This document shows positions 56,496 to 64,000 of a stretch of 64,000 nt of DNA, piece by piece (position 1 is the first letter of the stretch; each line of letters begins with the position of its first letter). This DNA is from Aurantibrevibacter litoralis. GTDB lineage: Bacteria; Bacteroidota; Bacteroidia; Flavobacteriales; Flavobacteriaceae. Both the position numbers and the translations under genes were made by a program. The stretch spans positions 146,281 through 210,280 of the forward strand of contig NZ_JAYEEQ010000005.1 in the NCBI RefSeq assembly GCF_034651555.1. Direction: 5' to 3'. Under the pieces are notes generated by a model. That model was not told the origin of the DNA. It saw nothing but the letters and a program-made list of their open reading frames with translations, and made no database searches.

Positions 56496-59400
56496 ATGAG
56501 GACAAGACTACTTTTGGCCCTGGCCTTTATGATGGCCATTATAGGCCATGCACAGACCAATTACGATATAATACCCTTAGAAGGGACGCCCATTACCGTT
56601 ACGGAACGCAACGAGGATGCCCCCCAATTGGGAACACTGTCCCCCGAATCCGTGCTCATGAGCACCGCCACATCCGGTGCGGGAGGCAATGCGGCCATTA
56701 CCGAGACGGCTGGTGAGCTCTCCGTTTCCCTTACGGGCGGTGCCACCTATAACGTGCCCATCAAGGTACCCCCCGGCATCAATGGGGTGGTGCCCACCAT
56801 AGCCATTTCCTACAACAGCCAAGGGGGCAATGGTTTAGCTGGATTTGGCTGGAACATCTCCGGTGTCTCCGTCATCTCCCGGATCCCCGCCACTACATAC
56901 CACGACAACAACATAGACCCTGTGGATTTTGACAACCAAGACCGTTTTGCCCTGGACGGGCAACGGCTACTGCTGCAATTGGGCACCTATGGCGCCAACG
57001 GGGCCGTTTACGGGACAGAGAATTTTTCCAACGTGAAAATCGTGTCCAACGGCGTTTCCACCTTTGGGGCCGCTTACGGCCCCCTGTCCTTTACCGTTAC
57101 CTATCCGGACGGTTCCATAGCGACCTACGGCAACAGTACGGATAGCCGTTCCAGGACCGATTATGCCATCACCAAATGGCAGAACCCCCAAGGGGTCACA
57201 GTGGACTATACCTATACGACTGCCGATAACAGCCTGAGCATTGCCTCTATAAAATATGGGCACCTTAACACCGGCACCGCACCCAATACCATAAGTTTTG
57301 TGTACAAAACACGGTCAAGAGGAGAACAGTCCTTTGTAGGAGGGGTGGACTTTAGAAGAAAGAACCTTCTCTCTGAGATTCGTGTACTAACGGGCGCAAC
57401 CGGATACCGTAACTATGTATTGGGACATAATGCAAATAGCTTGGGCTATGAGCGACTTGCCAGCGTTACGGAAAAGAGCGGGGACAACACCTTGAGCTTT
57501 ACCCCCATTAATTTTACCTATTCGGATACTTCGCCAACACTGACCTCGGCACAGCTTACAACCAGTCTTTCCGTGGGCAACATAGAACATCGCAATGCCG
57601 AGGTGGTGCCGTTGGACTTCAATGCCGATGGGAAAATGGATTTTATAGTGTATCCCAAAACCCGGTCGGAACGGAACAAATTATGGATTTTTGAGGACCT
57701 TGCCTCGGGGGGCGCCAGTATAGGCAGTGAAATTCTGAACATCCCCGTATTTGAGACCGCCTTTCCGGTAAGTTACCTCAATTCCGTTGACCAATTGGAC
57801 AAAGCCCAAGGTTTTGTGCTCCTTACCCATACCGGGAGCAATGAGGTGCGGTTTAAGGTGAACGGGCAAAGTAGCTATGCACCGGCGGCCCAATATTACG
57901 AAAAGGTTTGGAGCGCCCCATCATACAGCACCCAATACGACTGCTCGCAATTGCCAAGTATCACCCGGTTATCCATGAGGTATGCTTCGGGCGATTTTAA
58001 TGGAGACGGGCTCACCGATGTCATAGGCATAACAAGGGGTGGTTACAGCTATTCTTCCTGCACTCCTTATGGCCCCGCAAATACGTGCATTTGCAGCTCG
58101 GGCACGGTGGCAGCACATTCAACCGCTTACTTCATCAATCTGGACCGAAGGATTTCCACTGGGTTCGCCAATATTGCAGGAGATCTTTCGGCAGAATTGA
58201 AAATTAACGACCAGTTATTGACCGCCGACGTAAATGGCGACGGCAAGACCGATTTCCTCCACGTCTCCGCGGGCAAGGTACAGGCCTATACCCTTACTTC
58301 CACCAACGGAATACAATTGCTATGGACCACCACGGATACCCGTATAAGGACCGATTACCCCATATTGCTGGGCGATTACAATGGCGATGGGAAGACCGAT
58401 TTTATGACCCCTACCGCCTTGAACAGTGGCACCTTTGCACTTTTCAGCTCCATGGGCAGTGGTTTTGTAAAAAACGAAATCGCCTATCCCTTTCAGTTCA
58501 AACCATCCACCACGGCCACAAGTCCGGTGACCACCTATACCCTGGTCCCCACGGACATCAATGGCGATGGTCGTACGGACATGCTGGAATATAAGACCGT
58601 AACCAATAATGACGGCCTCAACGGGAGCCAAACGGTGAGCATGTACTACAATACCTTTTCCACTTTGGCCGCGGTTACCCCCGCCTTTTCCTATATCACG
58701 GCAACTACCAGGACCGGTAACCTGAACCATTTTCCCATCCCCGTTTTCCTTACCTCTGCGGACAGGGCCAACAACAATCTGGACTTTGCCACCATAAGCA
58801 ACAACCGGGTGTTCTATTTTACTTTTGGCAAGGACAACCGGGAAGACATGCTGTTGAGGAACGTTTCCAACAACGGGGTCTCCCAGGCCATTTCCTATAG
58901 GGATCTGGATAGGGCCCCCGGGGTGGTTGGCGAAGATGGCATAAAGGTATATACCGAAAAATCGGGCCAGGTATATCCTTATATTGATATTTACAATGCA
59001 CGGGGCACCAAGGTGGTCGTAGCGGTCAATCGGGCGGTAAGCGGCACCACCACCATAAAACAGGTGTTTTCCTATGAAGGGGCGGTGAGCCATGCAGACG
59101 GGCTGGGCTTTATGGGCTTCCAGGGGCTGGCCCGCAGCGAATGGAACACGGGCAACACGGACCGTATCTGGAACATCACCAAGCACAGCATTCCCCTTAG
59201 GGGCGCCGTGACCAGCGAATATACCGTTCCCTATACGGTGAATTTCAATGCCATCCCCTCGGACTACATCACCCAGACCGCTTATGCCTATGGCTCGTCC
59301 CTGGCGGCGAACAAGGTATTTAAGCTCTGGAACACCTCCAACGTAACCCAGAACCGTTTGCAGGGCGGCACCGCCATCTCCAAATCGTTCCTTTACGATG

Positions 59401-59705
59401 CCTATAACAACCCCACCAGGATCACCACCGATTTCTCTGGGCAGGGCAGCAGCGTGGTAAATATAACCTATGCCAACAATGGCGGGGCGCAGTATTATTT
59501 TGGCAGGCCCACCAACAAAACGGAGACCGTTACCATTGGGGGCAATGCCTTTAGCACGGAAGAACAGTACCTTTATACGGGCTATCTGTTGACCACCAAA
59601 AGCACCAAGGGCAATGGCACCCAATTCGATGCCGAGACCTACCTCTACGATGCCTTTGGCAATATTACCCGCAAGACCACTACCCCCTATGGCACGGACG
59701 GTTAA
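56496..59705 (+). CDS. SpvB/TcB-like protein with FG-GAP repeats, N-terminal half of an RHS toxin
   Basis: 1069 residues. Signal peptide (MRTRLLLALAFMMAIIGHAQ), SpvB domain from about 65 (GGATYNVPIKVPPGINGVVP, SYNSQGGNGLAGFGWNI), then five FG-GAP/VCBS calcium-binding-like motifs (DFNADGKMD, DFNGDGLTD, DVNGDGKTD, DYNGDGKTD, DINGDGRTD) of a beta-propeller, and RHS YD repeats at the end. This is the TcB layout of ABC toxins. Frame ends with TAA at 59703-59705, but homology continues in another frame in the next entry, so the original protein was probably a TcB-TcC fusion of about 2100 residues. Confidence 0.9.
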   Translation: MRTRLLLALAFMMAIIGHAQTNYDIIPLEGTPITVTERNEDAPQLGTLSPESVLMSTATSGAGGNAAITETAGELSVSLTGGATYNVPIKVPPGINGVVPTIAISYNSQGGNGLAGFGWNISGVSVISRIPATTYHDNNIDPVDFDNQDRFALDGQRLLLQLGTYGANGAVYGTENFSNVKIVSNGVSTFGAAYGPLSFTVTYPDGSIATYGNSTDSRSRTDYAITKWQNPQGVTVDYTYTTADNSLSIASIKYGHLNTGTAPNTISFVYKTRSRGEQSFVGGVDFRRKNLLSEIRVLTGATGYRNYVLGHNANSLGYERLASVTEKSGDNTLSFTPINFTYSDTSPTLTSAQLTTSLSVGNIEHRNAEVVPLDFNADGKMDFIVYPKTRSERNKLWIFEDLASGGASIGSEILNIPVFETAFPVSYLNSVDQLDKAQGFVLLTHTGSNEVRFKVNGQSSYAPAAQYYEKVWSAPSYSTQYDCSQLPSITRLSMRYASGDFNGDGLTDVIGITRGGYSYSSCTPYGPANTCICSSGTVAAHSTAYFINLDRRISTGFANIAGDLSAELKINDQLLTADVNGDGKTDFLHVSAGKVQAYTLTSTNGIQLLWTTTDTRIRTDYPILLGDYNGDGKTDFMTPTALNSGTFALFSSMGSGFVKNEIAYPFQFKPSTTATSPVTTYTLVPTDINGDGRTDMLEYKTVTNNDGLNGSQTVSMYYNTFSTLAAVTPAFSYITATTRTGNLNHFPIPVFLTSADRANNNLDFATISNNRVFYFTFGKDNREDMLLRNVSNNGVSQAISYRDLDRAPGVVGEDGIKVYTEKSGQVYPYIDIYNARGTKVVVAVNRAVSGTTTIKQVFSYEGAVSHADGLGFMGFQGLARSEWNTGNTDRIWNITKHSIPLRGAVTSEYTVPYTVNFNAIPSDYITQTAYAYGSSLAANKVFKLWNTSNVTQNRLQGGTAISKSFLYDAYNNPTRITTDFSGQGSSVVNITYANNGGAQYYFGRPTNKTETVTIGGNAFSTEEQYLYTGYLLTTKSTKGNGTQFDAETYLYDAFGNITRKTTTPYGTDG

Positions 59706-62700
59706 TTTTGAGTACGACGCTTCCGGCAGGTACCTTACCAAGTCCATTGATGTGGAAGGCCTGGCCACCACCTACCTGTACAACACCGCCAGGGGCATGC
59801 TCACAAAGGAGACCAACCCCTATGGGCTCATTACCCAATATTTCTATGATGGTTGGGACCGCCTTGTTAAAGTTACCGATTACCTGAACAAGAACGCCAA
59901 CACCACCTATACGGAAGCGGGCTTTGCTTATACGGTAACCGTTACGGCAGACAACGGCGGCAGCAAGATCACGGTCTATGACCCCTTGCAGCGGGTGGTG
60001 AAGGTTACCGAAAAGGACGTGCTGGGCCAACTGGTGGGCAAAAGTTTTGAGTATGACAAATTTGACCGTATCTATAGGGAGAGCGAGCCCTACATAGGGG
60101 CTTCCGCCACCCAATGGAACACCACCGAATACGATTTTTTTGGCCGGGTGAACAAACTTACCTCCTACACGGGCAAGGTAACCACCATTACCTACACCAA
60201 CCTTTCCGTGGCCGTCAATGATGGCACCAAGACGGTAACCACCACCAAAAACGTCATGGGACAAGTGACCCAGGTCACGGACCCCGGGGGCACCATAAAC
60301 TACACCTACTATGGTAACGGCACCATGAAGACCGCCGATTATGGTGGGGTGCTGCTCACTACCGAGCAGGACGGTTGGGGCCGCAAGACCAAGACCACGG
60401 ACCCTGCTGCCGGCACCTACACCTATGAGTACAATGGCTTTGGCGAGCTTACCAAGGAGACCACCCCCAAGGGCAATACCGTCCATGTCTATAGTGCCTT
60501 GGGCAAATTGACCAAAAAAACGGTCTCCGAGGACCTTACCAACATGGTCATGGACTATACCTATGACCCCACCAGCAAGCTCTTGGCCAACATGGTGCTC
60601 ACCACGGCGGGGAACAACAGTGCCTATGCCTATGTCTATGACGGTTACAAAAGGCCCACCACCGTAACGGAGACCACCCCTTACGCCCAATTCATAAAAA
60701 GATATGCCTATGACCTCTTTGGGCAGGTGGCCACGGAAGAGAACGAGGCCAGGCTGCTTTCACCCAACAAGACCAGCATAAAGAAGATAAAGAACACCTA
60801 CCAGAACGGGGGGCTAAAGACCGTACAGGACAACACCACCAATGAGGTGCTTTGGAACGTGGCCGCCCTAAACGCCAGGGGGCAGGTAACCACCTCCACC
60901 ATGGGCAACAACCTGCGCAAGAGCTATACCTACAACAGCACGGGCTACCTTACGGAGAGCAAAAGCGAAAAGAACGTGAACACCACTGCGGTAGAGTTGA
61001 TGAAGCTCACCTTTAACTTCAATGCGCAGCGCGGTATTTTAAACAGCCGTACCAACAGCCTTTTTACTTGGACAGAGAACTTTACCTATGACAGCATGGA
61101 CAGGCTCCTTACCTTTAACGACAACAGCGGCAACAAGAGCCATACCTATGATGTCCAAGGGCGTATTACCGCCAACAGTGCCACGGGCAGCTATGCCTAT
61201 ACCGGGAAGTCCTACCAATTGGCGAGCCTAACCTTAAACACTCCAGGGCAGGCTTTTTATGGCCCCACTACCCGCCAGGATATTACCTATACTTCCTTTA
61301 AAAGCCCTGTGGAAATTGTGGAGGCGGGCAAGGACAGGGTAAGTTTTGAGTACAATGGCTTTATGGGCCATGCCAATATGTTCTATGGGGGCTTACAGAC
61401 CCTTAAGACAGACCGCCGTTACCGCAAGCACTACTCCCATGACGGCAGTATGGAGATTACCTATGACAAGACCACCCAAAAGGCCACCTTTGTGACCTAC
61501 CTTGGCGGGGACGGCTACAGTGCCCCTGTAATTTGGCGGTCGGAGCAGACCACCACCACGGTACAGGACTACTATTTTCTGCACAGGGATTACTTGGGCA
61601 GTATTTTAATGATCTCCGATAAAAATGGGAACATCAGGGAGAAACGCCATTTTGACGCTTGGGGAAATATCGCTAAATTGACCGATGGAAACAATACGGT
61701 CTTAACAAGTTTTGCTTTGCTTGACCGGGGCTATACAGGTCACGAGCACCTTTTGAGCGTTGGTTTGGTGCATATGAATGGGCGGCTCTATGACCCTGTT
61801 TTGCACCGTTTCCTGATGCCGGACAACTACGTACAGGACCCCTACAACACCCAAAACTTTAACAGGTACGGGTATGTGCTGAACAACCCGTTGAAATATA
61901 CGGACCCCAGTGGGGAGTTTTTCTGGTTTGCGGTAGGTATCGGGGCTTTGGTGGGTGCCATAAGCCAAGCTTTGAAACCCGGGGCCAACTTTGGCTCCAT
62001 TCTTGGTGGGGCATTGATAGGTGCTGCTGCGGGAATGGTTGGTGCAGGGGTAGGTAACATGGTTGCCGGGGGTACGTTCTTTGGTAGCCAAGTGGCGACA
62101 ACGTTGGGCTTTGGCAGTGGCTTTGTGGCAGGGTTTGCAGGTGGTTTTGCCGGGGGCTTTGTTGGAGGGGCAGGAAGCGCATGGCTCAATGGTGCCAGTT
62201 TTGGCGGCGGACTTGGTGCAGGGTTAAAGGCTGGTGCTATTGGAGGGGTTTCAGCAGGGTTGATAAACGGAATTTCGAGTGGAATAAGAGCAGGTAAAGC
62301 AGGTCTAGATTTTTGGTCTGGAGAAGGTACTTTTGATTCGCCTTTGGATAACTCTTTAAGTGGTTTAGGAGATGAAGTTGAGTATTCGAATGAATCTGCC
62401 AGAAATTTCTCGGATTCACATACGGAATTGAACCGTTTGTCTGGAAATGTGGATAATTTACGTGCTGATGGTACTTACCCTAATGGATATTCAGGTTCAA
62501 ACGGTAGAATATTTAATAGTGATGGCCTTGAAGTCGCAGGAGTAACAAAAGTTAGAGCATCTGGATGGTTAGGGTTGGGGGCTAAAAAAATAGATGTTTA
62601 CCTAGCTAAGATAGCTTTTCAAACAAGACCACAATTATATATGGTGTTGCATCATGAATATATGCACGCTTACTTTGCCTTAAAGGTCCCTGTATTTGGA

Positions 62701-62889
62701 ACTATTGATCAGCATCGCTTAATCAATGATTGGCAAAATGATCAGTTGACTTCTTGGGGCTGGAAAATACCTCAAAATTATAGTCATTTACTTTCTAAAA
62801 GTTTATTTTCAACCATCCCATCTGTTCAATCAAATTCTTCCTTTGGCTATAATTTCTTTGGATTTAAAACTATTAACTATGTGCCGTAA
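59614..62889 (+). CDS. RHS/YD-repeat protein (TcC-like) with variable metallopeptidase-motif tip
   Basis: 1091 codons. The first 27 or so residues overlap the previous frame and are not RHS-like; true homology starts at TVNFEYDASGRYLTKS. Many YD repeats follow. The RHS core ends with HMNGRLYDPVLHRFLMPD and NNPLKYTDPSGE (Asp764, the autocleavage-type DPxG). A Gly/Ala-rich hydrophobic stretch follows, then an AT-rich unique tip with HEYMH (His1014-His1018), a zinc-metallopeptidase motif. By analogy to TcC, the core forms a shell around the released tip. Probably the broken second half of the upstream gene. Confidence 0.88.
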   Translation: MAPNSMPRPTSTMPLAILPARPLPPMARTVNFEYDASGRYLTKSIDVEGLATTYLYNTARGMLTKETNPYGLITQYFYDGWDRLVKVTDYLNKNANTTYTEAGFAYTVTVTADNGGSKITVYDPLQRVVKVTEKDVLGQLVGKSFEYDKFDRIYRESEPYIGASATQWNTTEYDFFGRVNKLTSYTGKVTTITYTNLSVAVNDGTKTVTTTKNVMGQVTQVTDPGGTINYTYYGNGTMKTADYGGVLLTTEQDGWGRKTKTTDPAAGTYTYEYNGFGELTKETTPKGNTVHVYSALGKLTKKTVSEDLTNMVMDYTYDPTSKLLANMVLTTAGNNSAYAYVYDGYKRPTTVTETTPYAQFIKRYAYDLFGQVATEENEARLLSPNKTSIKKIKNTYQNGGLKTVQDNTTNEVLWNVAALNARGQVTTSTMGNNLRKSYTYNSTGYLTESKSEKNVNTTAVELMKLTFNFNAQRGILNSRTNSLFTWTENFTYDSMDRLLTFNDNSGNKSHTYDVQGRITANSATGSYAYTGKSYQLASLTLNTPGQAFYGPTTRQDITYTSFKSPVEIVEAGKDRVSFEYNGFMGHANMFYGGLQTLKTDRRYRKHYSHDGSMEITYDKTTQKATFVTYLGGDGYSAPVIWRSEQTTTTVQDYYFLHRDYLGSILMISDKNGNIREKRHFDAWGNIAKLTDGNNTVLTSFALLDRGYTGHEHLLSVGLVHMNGRLYDPVLHRFLMPDNYVQDPYNTQNFNRYGYVLNNPLKYTDPSGEFFWFAVGIGALVGAISQALKPGANFGSILGGALIGAAAGMVGAGVGNMVAGGTFFGSQVATTLGFGSGFVAGFAGGFAGGFVGGAGSAWLNGASFGGGLGAGLKAGAIGGVSAGLINGISSGIRAGKAGLDFWSGEGTFDSPLDNSLSGLGDEVEYSNESARNFSDSHTELNRLSGNVDNLRADGTYPNGYSGSNGRIFNSDGLEVAGVTKVRASGWLGLGAKKIDVYLAKIAFQTRPQLYMVLHHEYMHAYFALKVPVFGTIDQHRLINDWQNDQLTSWGWKIPQNYSHLLSKSLFSTIPSVQSNSSFGYNFFGFKTINYVP

Positions 62890-63472
62890 TGTAGTAAGAT
62901 GTTTATTCTTTTTATTGGCTCTTTTTTCATGCTCTAAAAATCATAAGGTCAAAGGGATTGCATATAGCCGTGAGATTATAGTTGTGGAAAAGGCCATAAC
63001 TTTTAATAAGGACTCCATTGTTCAATTGAGATATATTGGTTTTACTGACAAAATCAGTGACTTGTTCAGGAGTATGGATCGGGATACATTAATAAAAGCC
63101 GAACATAAAGATTTATGCTTCATCATAGGAGAAAGAAGAGTGTTTGATTCCAGATTACTTCTTTTTTCGAACACCGATATTTCGGAGGGTTACCTTTTGT
63201 TTTTGAATAAAAATACTCCGACTTATAAATTAAAAGTCTATCAAAATCATATAGATAGTGGATCAATACTCGAAGCTTTTTTTTATAAAAATTTCATTCT
63301 TTTAAAACAAACGGTTAACCCTGATTTTGATTTTGTCGTAGAAGGAATTAAAAGTAACAATATTATGATTTCATTTGTTATTATTGAAATTAAAAAGAGT
63401 GGTGAATTAAAAGTATTGGGCGAAGCGGATGCGTTACAATTTTATAAAAGAAATAATTTAAAATTCCTTTGA
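62879..63472 (+). CDS. Lipoprotein, candidate immunity protein
   Basis: 197 residues from the ATG at 62879, which overlaps the end of the RHS gene by 11 bp; a longer frame from 62843 is unlikely, since the signal peptide starts here. Signal peptide with lipobox LALFSC. The rest is beta-rich, strongly AT-rich and without known family. Immediate overlap with the toxin tip, low GC matching the tip, and envelope location suggest an immunity partner to the HEYMH tip (inference). Confidence 0.65.
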   Translation: MCRNVVRCLFFLLALFSCSKNHKVKGIAYSREIIVVEKAITFNKDSIVQLRYIGFTDKISDLFRSMDRDTLIKAEHKDLCFIIGERRVFDSRLLLFSNTDISEGYLLFLNKNTPTYKLKVYQNHIDSGSILEAFFYKNFILLKQTVNPDFDFVVEGIKSNNIMISFVIIEIKKSGELKVLGEADALQFYKRNNLKFL

Positions 63473-63576
63473 AATAACCCCGGCTGGCGCGAGTATCTTT
63501 CTGCTCGTGCCCTCAGGAATAAGGGCAAACAAGCTGTTTATTGACGGTTAAAGTTCTTTGAAACAACGATGACCAC

Positions 63577-63592
63577 TTCCGCCATAGGCGGA
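63577..63592. other. Hairpin before the RHS duplicate
   Basis: TCCGCC-ATA-GGCGGA, perfect 6-bp arms (63578-63592). It lies at the upstream edge of the duplicated core and may mark a recombination or termination point. Confidence 0.4.
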
Positions 63593-63597
63593 TTTGG

Positions 63598-64000
63598 GTG
63601 CTACCTACATTGGCGGGGACGGCTACAGTGCCCCGGTGGTATGGCGCTCCGAGCAGGCCACCACCACTTTGGAGGATTATTACTTTCTGCACAGGGATTA
63701 CTTGGGCAGTATTTTAATGATCTCCGATAAAAATGGGAACATAAGGGAGAAACGCCATTTTGACGCCTGGGGAAATATCGCTAAATTGACCGATGGGAAT
63801 AATACGGTCTTAACCAGTTTTGCTTTGCTTGATCGTGGCTATACAGGTCACGAACATTTATTAAGTGTTGGTCTGGTACACATGAATGGGCGTTTGTACG
63901 ATCCTGTTCTGCACAGGTTTCTAATGCCGGACAACTACGTACAGGACCCCTACAACACCCAAAACTTTAACAGGTACGGGTATGTGCTGAACAATCCGTT
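63598..64000 (+). pseudogene. Orphan RHS core fragment (headless duplicate), partial
   Basis: Repeats the sequence of 61497-61898: GGDGYSAPVVWRSEQ, YYFLHRDYLGSILMISDKNG, HMNGRLYDPVLHRFLMPD, NRYGYVLNNP. There is an in-frame stop at 63585-63587 and no start codon. Stretches are identical to the main gene, others differ silently. It runs off the window and presumably leads to another tip. Typical of stored alternative RHS tips. Confidence 0.9.

Noticed and set aside
59683..59709. Programmed ribosomal frameshift
   Set aside because: There is no typical slippery heptamer with a downstream stem evident; an indel in or near the C run is simpler.
58320..59771. Long minus-strand open frame (483 codons) opposite the SpvB/RHS genes
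   Set aside because: Its translation is low-complexity Gly/Ile/Val-rich sequence produced by the GC-rich repeats on the other strand. The plus-strand frame has clear domains.
59680..60690. Minus-strand open frame of 336 codons in the RHS core
   Set aside because: Antisense to YD repeats with the same compositional cause; no family features.
1..64000. tRNA, rRNA and CRISPR arrays
   Set aside because: No cloverleaf-like sequence, rRNA segment or regularly spaced short repeat was seen by eye; small RNAs cannot be excluded.

Overview
The window looks like a chromosomal scaffold piece from a marine-type Flavobacteriaceae bacterium (phylum Bacteroidota). The indications are a SusC/SusD pair with a sigma/FecR regulatory pair, a type IX secretion (T9SS) sorting domain, TAnnTTTG-type -7 promoter elements, a SpvB/RHS protein of the kind seen in flavobacteria, and a yceD-rpmF-fabH-accB-accC order typical of the phylum. 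Background base composition is low-GC. No tRNA, rRNA or CRISPR array was recognised. One 100-N scaffold gap lies at 48555-48654.

Layout. 1-9745 (minus strand) is a nutrient-uptake and sugar-acid-type locus: FecR anti-sigma factor, SusC-like receptor, SusD-like lipoprotein, two Tat-exported enolase-superfamily enzymes (one cut by the window edge) and an exported RraA-fold protein. The ECF sigma factor diverges at 9873. 10838-12404 holds a small membrane protein and an LpxR-type outer-membrane protein. 12760-20373 is a heavy-metal efflux operon: response regulator, histidine kinase, an RND pump fused to its outer-membrane channel, and a lipoprotein adaptor. 20544-36886 is mostly housekeeping: PBP1C, GlpD, an MscS channel, a small VOC/zinc-motif pair, a CNNM-type protein, Mfd, a TerB-like protein, a GNAT, aspartokinase and a two-domain acyltransferase resembling OlsF. 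37548-42723 contains two ArsR-type regulators, a TM2 protein, a D-2-hydroxyacid dehydrogenase and an arsenic operon (arsR, DUF6428, arsC-like phosphatase, acr3). 42945-48229 has DUF2911, AhpD-like, TSUP, sodium/solute symporter and NagX-like membrane acyltransferase genes. 48871-54674 carries riboflavin synthase, PdxA and the yceD-rpmF-fabH-accB-accC lipid cluster.

54675-64000 is the accessory region: an IS630-type transposase relic, then a polymorphic-toxin-like locus. That locus contains a small T9SS-sorted protein, a SpvB/FG-GAP protein (TcB-like) that runs through a frameshift into an RHS-repeat protein (TcC-like), an AT-rich C-terminal tip with an HEYMH zinc-protease motif, an overlapping lipoprotein gene that is a candidate immunity partner, and a second headless RHS core that runs off the window end.

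Non-coding signals include a dispersed 197-222 bp hairpin-rich repeat in three copies, a near-tandem 229-bp-period duplication around the scaffold gap, a perfect 18-bp palindrome upstream of one arsR whose half-site recurs at the other arsR, and an 11-bp-phased TTAAG array upstream of the metal-responsive two-component genes. The TTAAG core palindrome recurs upstream of the D-2-hydroxyacid dehydrogenase.
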